A stretch of 25,986 bases of DNA from Chara braunii (Eukaryota > Streptophyta > Charophyceae > Charales > Characeae). The DNA is taken from the NCBI GenBank assembly GCA_003427395.1, contig BFEA01000757.1:19197-45182 (forward strand), written 5' to 3'. A program made the translations under genes and the position numbers. Numbering within the stretch: position 1 is the first letter of the stretch; each line of letters begins with the position of its first letter. Under the pieces are notes generated by a model. The model did not search any database. It was not told where the DNA came from and saw nothing but the letters and a program-made list of their open reading frames with translations. Of this stretch, positions 16,798 through 25,986 are shown piece after piece.

Positions 16798-19752
16798 CCT
16801 ATATGAAGCTAGAATGAGAGTTCAATAGCATGTCGGTGTGAGGAATGATTGTTGGATGCCTATCCTTTTATGATCGATCTAAATAGCAAATTTATAAAAC
16901 TAAAAAAAAAGTGTTGCAAATGGAAAGCAGACACTACTTGTTCCAATCCTTCTCAAAATAAAACATATCATGTTAGGGTCGTGCACATGAGTATAATGTT
17001 GATTGTTGTTATATGTATGGCAATAAGACCTTGCATTGATAAAAGTTCACGAGACAAAGCATGTTGTCCACATGCCAACTGATTGGGTTCCACAACCGAC
17101 ATTTTTTTATGTATGGATAAGCAACGAGTGACCTAATTGAGAATAATGGTGTTTTCACTGTTGCAGGATTTGATTCACATCTGCTTGCACCATTGTCGAT
17201 GACCTTTCAATATGATACACTGGAGTTGGTTCATGTAGAAGTTTGTTCTTTACCTCACGTTGTTATGTTTATTCCTTATCTGGCAAGGATGAAGTATGTC
17301 CAATTACGGGTGAATGTGCAGCCCGATAATGTCCTGTGATGTGGGACATGAACAAATAGGATGTGGTGGGTGATGGCATCGATGATAGTCCATGTTGTAG
17401 AAACATACGCTCCATGACACCTTCCTAAAGACATTGGCGACACATGGCATGTTATTGGCCTGCCAGCAGGAAAGCATGCTCATGCTTGCAATCATTCAAG
17501 CATGGCATGTCGAGACCCCAACGACATAGTGGGCAACTAGCAACAAGGGGGGAGGCAAAGCAAAGACAAGTCACAATTTTTTTAGCAAAGGTTGGTTATG
17601 ATAATTGCTTCATACTATTCAGAGTAAAACTTATGTCTTGCACATCCTAACCAGGTAGTACGACGGATCGTAAATGTAGGCAAACAGAATGGCATGGCAT
17701 AATCGTCATCCTTTGAAGGTCTCGTCCCCGCTATTAGTGACAATACCCCTCTAATCTACACATACAAGAAATGTGGTTTATCCAGGTAAAGGGGAAGGCG
17801 AAGGGTCAACGAGATCGTTCTTTGTAAGCTCTAGAGCTTGAAATTGCACACCGACATATTGTTTTTATAGACAAGGTAATATTACAAAGTCTATTTGGTT
17901 GCAATCCCTGATTGACAACATGCACTGAGTAAGTCTTTGTCACTTGATAGTAGGAAGAGGTAATATTACCCACCGAGTATCCCCATATCGTCATTATCCC
18001 ATAATGAGGTCGATGAATTACTTGTGAAGGTGATATCCACTTTGTCTCATGCTCACAAAGTACAAATTGTCAATAACGCGTTCCTCAAGGTAGATTATAA
18101 GAAAAATCACAGTGGCTATGCGTCTTGTTCTTTCAACAAAGACATTCTATATGTTAAGATCAAAAGATGAATTGGGGTCAAAGGATGTTTTTTTCTTGAT
18201 TTTTATTATTAAGACTCAAATAACATAGGTTCATATCATGCATGACATTTTTATATTCCTCAAATGAAAATAAGACCCGCATTTTCACTCAGTATAACAT
18301 AGAGTCAATGACAATGAGTGAGATCACGTTCAGGGGACCTCTCCCTCATTAAGTCTCCTAATGAATGGGGTTGAAGGCTCATTCAGGGACTTAAAAATTA
18401 TTAATGTCCCTAACAACAGTGTCATTTTTTTTTTCGATTTTTCTCGTCAACCAAAGCCCAAGGAAGTACGAATCTTAAACTTTCTGCTTGTAGAAGGAGT
18501 TTGAATTTTATTATCCATTATCAAAAAAACGGCGGGGAAGGATAATATGAGCCTTGAGCTCATATGAGTACCTAATAAAATGAAAGATTCAATATGCAAA
18601 TCTAACATCAGATTTTGTATTTTCTTTGATTATGCAATTTATCATCACATATTTAAATATAAATGCTAGTTATGGTTGTTAACAATAAAAGTAAATCCGA
18701 AACGACACATGTTAAACCAAGGTTAAAACATAAAGATAGTAAATCATGACTTTAACTGACCATTGGTGGTAAATAAAACAATTTTCATAGTTTTTCTCAT
18801 CGTTTGGTCTGTCTCAACTCCTTTGAAGACTCGTTCAAGATGTATCACTCTTCATCAAAAATATGTCGTATTTTCCAATTTGAACTAATTTGGACATATA
18901 ATGTTAGAGTAACATATGTTCACAAATCTAAAAGTAAGAATGTATTTGATAGCAGAATTCCTCTCACTTTACCTTATTATTGCAAATGACTTGAATTATT
19001 TCTTAATGTATGCCTTTAATGTAGACCTTGTTGACCTCGAATCACAATTATTTATTATTTTACTATCATTTAGTGTTGTTACTATTTAAACATTACCTCA
19101 AAAATACGTCGGTATTAATGTTAACATCTCAACTTTTTTAACTTGCCGAAAATAATTTTGATAAATAGACTATCATCAATAGTTGTGTTATAAAGATTGC
19201 TTCAAGGCTCAAACAATTGAGGTTTGCATAAAAGTGATAAAAGCTCGTTTCTTATCAAACCTCTTAAATTTAAATTCAATCAACATTGTGTGAATTGTGT
19301 GCATATCAAACTAGTTTTTCCCTCGTTATAAATCTCATGAAAGGAGAGATTCGAGCAATCAAAGCGTCGATTAATAACCCCCCTTGAGCAATGTATCATA
19401 GAACTTCAAACTTTTTTGTATCCTCAAAATTGGTTGTCATGTAAAAAATCTATGCAAGAATTATATTTGTCTCTCTCTCGAAATTTTGGATCTTAAAAGA
19501 AAAAAAAACAAACCTTTGATTAACCTATGATTAACATGGTTAGTTGTATTGAACCTCAAAACCTATGATTAATTCAAAACATAATTTTCACTCGGTCATG
19601 TGGATTGATCAACAATTTTTTTGTTAAATTAATAAAGGTAAAATTGCTTATCAACAACGAAACGGGGTCTTAGTGTATCTGAAGTATTCAACAACGAGTT
19701 TTAAAAAAAACTTGTTTCATGATTGACTATGGAGGATTTAATTTCGAGAATA
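16798..19752. other. AT-rich intergenic DNA, no nameable gene
   Basis: Stops are dense in all frames. The longest coding-like stretch is 17964-18170 (68 codons after a stop, no ATG near its start, reading HKVQIVNNAFLKVDYKK in its middle and ending in TGA). I cannot link it to a family. A small palindrome ATATGAGC/GCTCATAT lies near 18546-18566. No RNA gene is recognised. Confidence 0.5.
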
Positions 19753-19836
19753 TTTATTTCATTAAATTTAATTATCGCTTAGTTCTTTACCTTATTTATT
19801 TCATTAAATTTAATCATCACTCAGTTCCTTACCTTC
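19753..19836. repeat. Two-copy 42-bp tandem duplication
   Basis: TTTATTTCATTAAATTTAAT starts at 19753 and again at 19795, each followed by a variant of ATCGCTTAGTTCTTTACCTT. Confidence 0.9.
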
Positions 19837-20336
19837 TCATAATTTTTGGTTGAAAAGTGATAGGTACTCGGTGATTTTCCTTTGACAAATAATCTTGCAA
19901 TTACTTGGTGACAATCAGCTTCATTAGGAGGAGTCTAAATACTCGTGTTTAGAGAAACATTACACGTAGTTTATACATTGGTTCGATAAGAAAAAATCGT
20001 TCCTCTGTTGTGGTGCTCCTACATGCACATGCAAAAACAATTAATTGAGCTTATCAACATGTAATTAAAAAAAAAAATCAAACCAATTGGATTAATGCCT
20101 CCTTTCTAAGACCATTGAAATTCAACAAAAAACAAAATGGTTTCCCACAAATTTATATCAATACATATCATTGAAGCAATCCGATGAAGGTATATTCCAA
20201 CAGGTGTTGTTCTCCACTAATATATCGGACCACTAGGCTGACCTACTAGGTAGGGACGAAAACTATAATAATTGTTTACCACGTGGGCGCGGGGAACACA
20301 ACCCTAAGGTAGCCAAATCAATGAGACTAAGAGCTA
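19837..20336. other. No recognisable gene
   Basis: AT-rich sequence without a domain-bearing frame or RNA gene. Confidence 0.5.
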
Positions 20337-20446
20337 ACACGAGAGACAGAGAGAGAGAGAGAAAGAGAAAGAGTTCTGTTTCATTTATTGTTATGAGTGT
20401 GTGAGAGAGAAAGAAATAGAGAGAGAGGGAGGGGGGGGGCTACCAA

Positions 20447-20536
<90 letters not shown>

Positions 20537-20587
20537 ATTCTATTCGTTGATAAGAGAGAGAGAGAGAAAATTTTGTTCTATTTGTTG

Positions 20588-20649
<62 letters not shown>
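20337..20649. repeat. Compound (GA)n microsatellite at the element's 3' boundary
   Basis: Three GA tracts (about 20450-20533, 20552-20568 and 20591-20649) are separated by two copies of a short unit (TTTTATTCTATTCGTTGATAA and a variant with TTTTGTTCTATTTGTTGATAA). The last GA tract abuts the left pseudo-LTR with no spacer. Confidence 0.93.
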
Positions 20650-20650
<1 letters not shown>

Positions 20651-20653
<3 letters not shown>

Positions 20654-20960
20654 CATGCAAATGTAGACATAACGTGCGACGTTTTACTTTCACAGCATAC
20701 ACATAATGTCCATGGCATGTGACACCAGTCACGATTACCCTTCTACCTCACTGATCAGGTAATCATTTCATCCACTATCCTTAGTATTTATACCCTTCGT
20801 TCCTAGTCCTTCTCCGCCACTTTTCCTATCCCTGCAGTGTACTCATCATCTATCCTCAGGATCTCCCGCAGCCGCTCTCTTTGTTGTCCTTCTCGTTGTC
20901 GATTTCCAACATGCCTTCAATCTGGAGCTACTTTCATCATATCTTATGATTCTGTTCGTT
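20651..20960 (-). repeat. 3' pseudo-LTR of the Penelope-like element
   Basis: About 310 bp matching 24903-25212 in direct orientation: ACACATGCAAATGTAGACA, CACCAGTCACGATTACCC, TATTTATACCCTTCGTTC and ACATGCCTTCAATCTG all recur in order. It is the element's 3' end and borders a GA microsatellite. Confidence 0.93.
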
Positions 20961-20993
20961 GATTGATTTCATCACCCTTGTTTCCAAATATGT

Positions 20994-21314
20994 TCATTCT
21001 GTGCTCGCGTTGTCTAATGTGATTTCAAGTTTTAGAGATTGGTGGTAGCATGTTTGAAAAGATTTCAGACATTCCAACTTTTTCGTTTGATCTTCCTTAC
21101 TTGCTATTATGATTATCATTACATCGTCCACAAAACTCATAACGTGGATAAATTTCTCATCAATTCCAGTCTGTGCACACCATTTGTACTCGTTGAACGC
21201 GCATACCATGTTGGCAATGGGTGGGCTAGAGCCCTTCCCCATTGGTATCCCTATTACTTGGGATAATAATGTTCCTTGTACTTTGAAGTTTGAAGTATGC
21301 GTGTTTGATGTCAT
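20994..21314 (-). pseudogene. Reverse transcriptase, C-terminal (catalytic) part
   Basis: The frame shows GIPMGKGSSPPIANM, the RT block that precedes the active site, and FVDDVMI, the YxDD-type catalytic motif with F in the first position. Two catalytic Asp are intact. GIPMG with SPxxAN is typical of Penelope-like RTs. The frame continues through a thumb-like segment (SLKLEITLDN) to a stop at 20994. It is in the same frame as the endonuclease and linker pieces, but separated from the N-terminal RT part by a stop and a frameshift. Confidence 0.85.
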
Positions 21315-21354
21315 AGTACAACATATTCATTAGACACTCAATTTTTAATATTCT

Positions 21355-21573
21355 TCATCCGTAGGTTCCGTTTGTTTTTCCAAAGTTCATGTACTTTCCT
21401 CTCATCTTGTAACACAAGTGGGTTTTTCGTTTTTCTTTCACGGTTTTCATCATCCATTGCATGACGTTTAAGATATGTGTGTAATCGAAATCGAAAACAT
21501 ATCTTTGACGTAGTATGTGGAGCATATTATCGTAGCTATATCCCCATATGTTTCTTTTGCTGCTTGATTGCAT
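21355..21573 (-). pseudogene. Reverse transcriptase, middle part (shifted frame)
   Basis: A 72-codon frame lies between the two other RT pieces and reads like the RT palm approach (NVMQWMMKTVKEKRKTHL, YKMRGKYMNFGKTNG). It is offset by one base relative to the flanking RT pieces, which share a frame with each other. At least two compensating indels, or one indel plus local decay, must therefore have occurred. Confidence 0.6.
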
Positions 21574-21953
21574 TTCTTCAGTCTAGGTAGTAGTTGGTTC
21601 GTTCCTTTTAGTGAGAAACTAACTTTCAATGCTTGACACATGAAGTTGATAGCTCTTGATAGTACCTTCGATGCTTTCCGAGATGACTCCTTATATGTCG
21701 ACACAATTGGTCGGCGTCTGGTGACGTCCTTGTTTTTTAGAATTGTATACTCATTTTCGTATGATCCCTGTTCATCCCATTCTACGATTTTCTTCAGCCC
21801 ACATCCATGATACGTATTTTTGGCCAATTGAGTGATCTTAAATTTCGTTTGTTGTATAATTTCGTAGTGATTCGATTCCGGAAAGAATTTTCGAGTCTTC
21901 TCGTACCAGATTTTACGGCATTCCACAAAAGTTTCTCCAGGATTTATGTCCAA
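21468..21953 (-). pseudogene. Reverse transcriptase, N-terminal (fingers) part
   Basis: 161 codons. RRRPIVSTYKESSRKASKVL is the conserved R-P-I-V-S block of Penelope-type RT fingers. YYVKDMFSISI near the end matches the region with the first catalytic Asp (xxxDxxxxxxxxI), though the usual D-I/V-xxMY form is blurred. The first frame codon in the call is a TTG, not an ATG; the frame opens at a stop near 21970. An insertion in the fingers is reported for this element group; I cannot place it here by eye. Confidence 0.75.
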
Positions 21954-22130
21954 TGGTGATAGGATACATTATGTCAATCTTCTTTTTACTTCCCATACTT
22001 CTGATATGTGAAGAAAAACCTCCATATCATTTTTCTTTTCGATGCAAGTAGAGACATCTATTTTAATTTCTCTTTTCTTCCTTAGTGGTCGTGGTATACT
22101 TGCAATGGTAGTGATGATTGTCCTTTTAAT

Positions 22131-22544
22131 TTATTTCTTTTCAATTTTTTCGTTCATATGGGGTATGTTTTTTTCATTCCACAAAAGTTGATTTTCTATG
22201 ATCTCACTTAATCTGCAGGCAATGTGGTTCTCAATTTTTGGAAGTCGGGATATTGCACAATTACAGTCCGGTGCTTGTGTAAGCACCTGTTTGTGATTGT
22301 GTAACATTTCCCCGATTGTCTTTGATTTTATAAACATCACATGCATCCGAGCTGTCAAATCATTTGCCAAATTGTTATTACTTACGTTTTCCAAGATAGA
22401 CTCGGTTGTTGTGTTTCTTACTTGCTTCAGATTAATGCATGCATCAAATGAAATCTTAAATATCAGCCTTCTCTTGATATTGAATGCAAACTTCTTCTTT
22501 GAAATTCGTGTGAAGATGCCTTTAATTGTTCGTCTTTGCTTCTT
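22131..22544 (-). pseudogene. CxC linker domain between endonuclease and RT
   Basis: The open frame between the TGA at 22547-22545 and the stop at 22131. It contains KSKTIGEMLHNHKQVL and then APDCNCAISRLPK: the CNC is a Cys-x-Cys motif in the position expected for the short linker that joins an N-terminal GIY-YIG endonuclease to RT in Naiad/Chlamys elements. The upstream half (KRRLIFKISFDACINLKQVR) is basic and protein-like. It shares the reading frame of the endonuclease and the main RT pieces. Confidence 0.72.
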
Positions 22545-22835
22545 TCAGGTAATTGATCCCACTTTAAACAAAAGAATCAGTATATCATCTTACGATAATT
22601 TCTACAGTTCCCTCCGTCTCCATGGTGCCCTCAAGCAGTTAATCAGAATATTTCTATGTTTGTTTGTTTTCGGTCTCGTATGCACCAGTTGGATCACATA
22701 GAAGATACATCAATTTTCGATCCGTTTTCTGTATTTTTTTAGCCGGAACTTTGTCTTGTCAATTTCCACAATTGTTGATCCGAATATTCGTTTAATTACT
22801 TTTCATTTTTCATTTCATAGTTTTCCAGCTGTGCA

Positions 22836-23258
22836 TTAAATCATTGCTTTCGGTTGAAGTATTGATGTTAACTTTGTAGTGTAACCCGATCGAACCGATT
22901 TAAACAAAACACGTATATTCTGATTCACCTCATTGTTTTCATTTTTCTTCCTCTTTCTCCTTCTTCGTCTTCGTTTTTCCCGAGTCTGTTTGTCTTTTCC
23001 CCTTGTATTCAACAATGGATTCAGTTTCCTAATCAATGATGCTTCCATCCCTATCACCTCTAATCTCACTCCCGCCCAAATGGGTATGATAACATATTTA
23101 TCCAAACCAAATTTGTGCAACCAACTATATAGTTTCCGTTGTGCTCCTCTATTTGGATTATTGGCCAAGTTTATGTGTTCAGTCCATCTCTTGTCGGGCT
23201 GTCTTCTTGTCCTTCCTATGTACATATGTCTACACCAAGGTGAAACTCCCTGTACTAA
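22836..23258 (-). pseudogene. GIY-YIG endonuclease domain of the element
   Basis: The frame contains MYIGRTRRQPDKRWTEH: the YIG half of the GIY-YIG motif, followed by the conserved Arg. Further on, GMEASLIRKLNPLLNTRG carries the catalytic Glu and the P-x-L-N ending of the family. The GIY strand upstream is not clear (GVS in frame, with a stop at 23261-23259), so the first motif is decayed or out of frame. I see no CCHH knuckle, which would fit Chlamys over Naiad, although the decayed 5' part limits this. A very basic stretch of Arg and Lys follows. GIY-YIG enzymes nick target DNA for integration. Confidence 0.85.
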
Positions 23259-23342
23259 CTAGTTGCTCAATTTCCGTTGATAGCCTGTGTATCTGCTCCC
23301 ACTTTTGTGTCGTGGTGAGGTCGCTTGATGCCGAGGTGTCTT

Positions 23343-24407
23343 CTACCTTCCCGACAGATCTTCGGCGCTCGAAGATGTGTTGGATGAGTCATACTCATCA
23401 CTCCCGCTTGATCTTGTACTAAGGCTCTCGTAATCATCCTCACTTGTGTCGCCGCCAGTTGTATTGGACACTCTGATGTTATATGGATCTGGCATGATCT
23501 GTGTTTCAAGATCAGAATCCCGGTTAAAGTCCCGCCCCTTGCAGGCGAGCAATCCAAGAACTTGCCTCAATGCCGAGATCGCTTGCAGCTTGTCCTTGTA
23601 CCTGATGTCATGCATCTTGTATAAGACCTTTAGGTCCGTGTAGTGAAGACGAAGGAGCTGCATGTCCGTCATCGGTTCGACCCCGAAATTAATGCTCTGT
23701 TTTGCCTTTGACTTCGCTGCCGACACGTTGTGATTAATCTTCGTTCGTCTTTTGGGGTATGGAGGGATTACGCATCCCAATCTGCTTTTGTTCGGTGCGC
23801 TTTTGTTTGGCATGCTTCGACTCGGAATGCTGCGACTACCGTGTACTGAAGTTGGTAGTCCAGCCATTGTCCCCACATATCCGTTCGGATGAACCGAAGA
23901 CGACACGATCGGAGTGCAGGTACGAGTCGGTTCATTGATTTTCTGCAATGCCCCCTTCACAACCGCCAGATCATACTTTAGTAGCTTTAGGTTGTTGACC
24001 TCCTTCTGCACTTCCGATACCATCCTTTCTACTTTATCTTCCGCCTCTGCATTCTTCTGACCGGTTGCGCTTGGACCAGCTTAATTTTGTCCCCCTTGGT
24101 TCATCTCTATCAGCTTCAGTGCTTCATCAATGATGGACTTGACCGCGTCCGGAGTTAGCTCAGGCTTCTTTGCGGTTTCTTCCTTGTTCGGAGAAGCTGG
24201 CTACTTTTCACTTGTCTTTCGTGTGAATTGCTTCAGTGTCTTGAGAACTTTGTCCATCTCCCGGCGGAGCTTACAAATTTCTTCCTTTAGATCCGCCGTA
24301 AACCACGCTCGATTTCCCGGTGGGGAAAAATCATTCCGTCTTTGCTCCCACAATGGTCTCGAGAACCACCTTGGAGATTCTGACTCCGCCCTTCTTCTCC
24401 GTGACAA
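23343..24407 (-). pseudogene. ORF1-like N-terminal region with SAP-like motif
   Basis: One reading frame runs from 24407 to 23343, broken by TAG (24203-24201) and TAA (24083-24081). It is also the frame of the endonuclease. The start of the frame is basic (MSRRRRAESESPRWF), followed by a heptad-like stretch (EEICKLRREMDKVLKTLK) and a second one after the two stops (RMVSEVQKEVNNLKLLKYD). A middle Ser/Pro/Lys-rich part follows, then LRLHYTDLKVLYKMHDIRY, which resembles a SAP DNA-binding helix pair, and an acidic Ser-rich tail (SEDDYESLSTRSSGSDEYD). A nucleic-acid-binding role is inference. Confidence 0.6.
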
Positions 24408-24429
24408 TGGTGATCTTGACTTATGTCTT

Positions 24430-24652
24430 CTATCTCTCGGAGTTTTCGATCTCCCCCTTCTTGAGCGCTTCCTCCCTTAAGATCCGGAAGATGATAATGA
24501 GTATCTGCGCCGCCTCCTGTCCGACGATGATTGCGAACGCGACATCTTCCTTGAAGCTTGGGAACGTCAGGTAGGTAGTCTTCGTACTTGAAATCGATAC
24601 AAAACCCCACAACGTCGTTGATCGTCTTCAGTACACACCGGATAAGTAACAT
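24430..24652 (-). pseudogene. Possible 5' start of the element's coding region
   Basis: Two overlapping frames look protein-like in succession. The ATG frame at 24652 reads VLKTINDVVGFCIDFKYEDY. A +1 frame from about 24566 then reads FPSFKEDVAFAIIVGQEAA and FRILREEALKKGEIENSER before a stop. One single-base indel near 24560 could have split a single frame. No family is recognised. Confidence 0.4.
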
Positions 24653-24854
24653 AAAATATCCAAAAATCGCTGAGTAATCTCCACGCTATAGTAATCTCCA
24701 ACAAATCGCCACTATGATATCATGAAAGAAAAGGGTTACGAATGATGAGAGAAAGATAAAGACAGTGAATGTAAAATGAAAGAGTGACAGGTCTATACAG
24801 TGTCAATCATCGCAGGTACCGCCCCCAAGTTCTAAGCACCGTGCATAGAGATAA

Positions 24855-24950
24855 ACACATGCAAATGTAGACAGAACGTTCGAAGTTTTACTTTCACTGA
24901 ATACACATGCAAATGTAGACAGAATGTGCGAGGTTTTACTTTCACAACAT
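24855..24950. repeat. 48-bp unit duplicated at the inner end of the 5' pseudo-LTR
   Basis: ACACATGCAAATGTAGACAG starts at 24855 and again at 24903, each followed by a variant of GTTTTACTTTCAC. The 3' pseudo-LTR has only one unit, so the internal boundary of this copy has an extra repeat. Confidence 0.9.
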
Positions 24951-25212
24951 ACACGTAATATCCATGGCATGCGACACCAGTCACGATTACCCTTCTACCA
25001 TACTGCTAAGGTAATCATTTCAGCCACTATCCTCAGTATTTATACCCTTCGTTCCCAGTCCTTCTCCGCCACTTTCCCTATCCTTGCAGTGTACTCATCA
25101 TCTATCCTTAGGATCTTCCGCAGTCACTCTCTGTATTGTCCTTGTCGTCGTCCATTTCGAACATGCCTTCAATCTGAAGCTACTTTCATCATATCTAATG
25201 ATTTTGTGCGTG
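24903..25212 (-). repeat. 5' pseudo-LTR of the Penelope-like element
   Basis: Direct repeat of 20651-20960, with scattered substitutions and small indels. The similarity ends near ATGATTTTGTGCG, beyond which the two flanks differ. Penelope-like elements form such pseudo-LTRs when a full copy joins a partial tandem copy. Confidence 0.93.
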
Positions 25213-25681
25213 CTACTCACGTACTCTCCTCTCTGTCGGAGTTTCGTCTTACTGTGGTACTTGCCTATAACTCCGCTGTTTTTTTACACTGACTCGAATC
25301 TGACCTTGTTTGTTGTGCTGTTCTTGTTTTATTTCATGGCCGTGAATTTTCCTTCATTTCCAGGTGAGTATTTTTTCTTTATTGGTTCGTTTCCACTGCT
25401 TTAGGTCTTTCATCTTCTATCTGTTTCGTATGTTTGGAAATGTGAGCAACACTGTTACGTCGTTATATCTGCAGAAATTTCGTGATATTCTGGAGTACTT
25501 AGTCGTGTATTTTTCTTTTTCGTCCCTGAGAATTTATTTTCATTCCGTGCAAAATTATATTTTTGATTTTTGGTTTTTGATTTTTCGATTTGTGATTTTA
25601 GCTTTATATTCCGAGTCGTGTGAATTTCTTGACGTATTTTATTCCAGACTTTCAGTTTTATATCCGTCGAGTTGGTGCTTC
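25213..25681. other. T-rich stretch upstream of the 5' pseudo-LTR
   Basis: I recognise no RT or other element protein here on the minus strand, although the tail of an upstream tandem copy might be expected. It may be an untranslated region of the element or unrelated flank. Confidence 0.4.
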
Positions 25682-25927
25682 TTACTTTTCTAGGTACTCC
25701 TGGAATTTATTTCGGACGTCCGCGTCCCTGCAGTTTCGGATGAACGCAAGTATCGCGGCACGGGTTATCCTCCATGGGTAATCCATGAGTCGGAGTTCCC
25801 GTCCGAACAGGTCAATCATGGGCGGTAGATCCGCCATCTCGTATGTGTTAGCTACCATTCGATAAAAAGTTTCGATAATCGTCAAGGTCTTGGTTCTCTC
25901 AAAACCCGCACTTCTGAAGTGACGCAA
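25682..25927 (-). CDS. Unrecognised frame next to the GA tract
   Basis: 81 codons, opening with TTG in the six-frame sense, so the true start may lie off the window or the frame may be partial. The composition is protein-like and helical (TIIETFYRMVANTYEMADL, RITRAAILAFIRNCRDADV). Because it lies between the 5' pseudo-LTR and the right (GA)n, it may belong to the element or to a truncated upstream copy. I see no convincing domain. Confidence 0.35.
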   Translation of the reverse strand: MRHFRSAGFERTKTLTIIETFYRMVANTYEMADLPPMIDLFGRELRLMDYPWRITRAAILAFIRNCRDADVRNKFQEYLEK

Positions 25928-25931
25928 CGTC

Positions 25932-25933
<2 letters not shown>

Positions 25934-25986
<53 letters not shown>
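25934..25986. repeat. (GA)n microsatellite at window end
   Basis: Pure GA repeats to the window edge, in the same strand phase as the GA tract that ends at 20649 on the other side of the Penelope-like element. Confidence 0.95.

Larger units (their letters stand above)
20651..25933 (-). mobile_element. Penelope-like element with N-terminal GIY-YIG endonuclease (Naiad/Chlamys type)
   Basis: In element orientation the order is: an unassigned frame, a pseudo-LTR, an ORF1-like region with SAP-like motif, a GIY-YIG endonuclease, a CxC linker, a reverse transcriptase and a second pseudo-LTR. Canonical Penelope elements carry the endonuclease C-terminal to the RT. The reverse order with a CxC linker, pseudo-LTRs and a microsatellite insertion bias is described for the Naiad and Chlamys groups; Chlamys occurs in green algae and spike mosses. 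Both outer edges abut (GA)n (20649 and 25934), which suggests insertion into a GA microsatellite. The copy is inactive: in-frame stops and at least one frameshift. ORF1, endonuclease, linker and most of RT remain in one frame. The 5' limit could instead be the pseudo-LTR end at 25212. Confidence 0.85.

Noticed and set aside
17304-17495. Minus-strand frame with HPPHP and several Cys, as a third copy of the RING-like module
   Set aside because: Only a short phrase resembles the 14757-16203 modules; the Cys/His spacing is not kept and the DNA similarity does not extend.
20397-20588. Arg-Glu-rich frame at the GA tract
   Set aside because: A microsatellite translation artefact.
20651-20960. Hammerhead ribozyme in the pseudo-LTR
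   Set aside because: A CTGATCA-like string near 20750 is not kept in the other pseudo-LTR and no GAA box follows at the right distance; this group is reported to lack canonical hammerheads.
22297-22701. 134-codon plus-strand frame in the element
   Set aside because: It is antisense to the CxC-linker region, hydrophobic because of T-richness, and shows no family match.
20651-25212. Interpretation of the direct repeats as true LTRs of a Gypsy or Copia element
   Set aside because: No gag, protease, integrase, RNase H, primer-binding site or TG...CA ends; the RT and GIY-YIG signatures are Penelope-like.
1-25986. CRISPR array or prokaryotic operon structure
   Set aside because: The tandem repeats lack spacer structure, and gene density, microsatellites and the SCAB and U6 sequences show a plant-lineage nuclear genome.

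Overview
This is a nuclear window from a eukaryote of the green lineage, probably a streptophyte. The evidence is an 813-codon homologue of the plant stomatal-closure-related actin-binding protein (SCAB) with its coiled coil and fused Ig-PH module, a plant-type U6 snRNA sequence, and a Penelope-like retroelement of a kind known from green algae and spike mosses. The very low gene density and many long GA/CT/TG microsatellites fit a large, repeat-rich genome. A charophyte alga such as Chara is plausible, but the sequence alone does not prove it.

Layout. 1-3990 is gene-poor: microsatellites, a 46-48 bp tandem array (1737-1940), a TATA box inside a perfect hairpin (2088-2115) and a (TTTGTG)n array. 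4015-6456 is the only convincing intact protein gene, the SCAB homologue. It is intronless over the visible CDS and has a long N-terminal extension carrying eleven 14-residue repeats. Its 3' end is duplicated in tandem just downstream (6634-6995). 7659-8215 is a cluster of small-RNA-derived sequences: the 5' half of a tRNA-Ala, a full-length U6 retrocopy with an A tail and a perfect 15-bp target-site duplication, a 76-bp tandem duplication, and a second, truncated U6 copy. 8216-12260 holds simple repeats and one assembly gap (66 N).

12262-16800 is a patchwork of duplications: a 31-bp inverted repeat, a ~353-bp tandem duplication with a protein-like frame, a family of palindromic repeats whose best copies contain hammerhead-ribozyme-like core boxes, a CpG-rich block, and a ~700-bp tandem duplication that encodes a Cys/His-rich, RING-like double module. 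16800-20400 is AT-rich with no gene I can name.

20651-25933 (minus strand) is the main find: a decayed Penelope-like element. Along its own strand it has an ORF1-like region with a SAP-like motif, an N-terminal GIY-YIG endonuclease, a CxC linker and a reverse transcriptase. It carries ~310-bp direct pseudo-LTRs and sits between two (GA)n microsatellites. This permuted order (endonuclease before RT) matches the Naiad/Chlamys group of Penelope-like elements. It has in-frame stops and at least one frameshift, so this copy is dead, although most pieces still share one reading frame.
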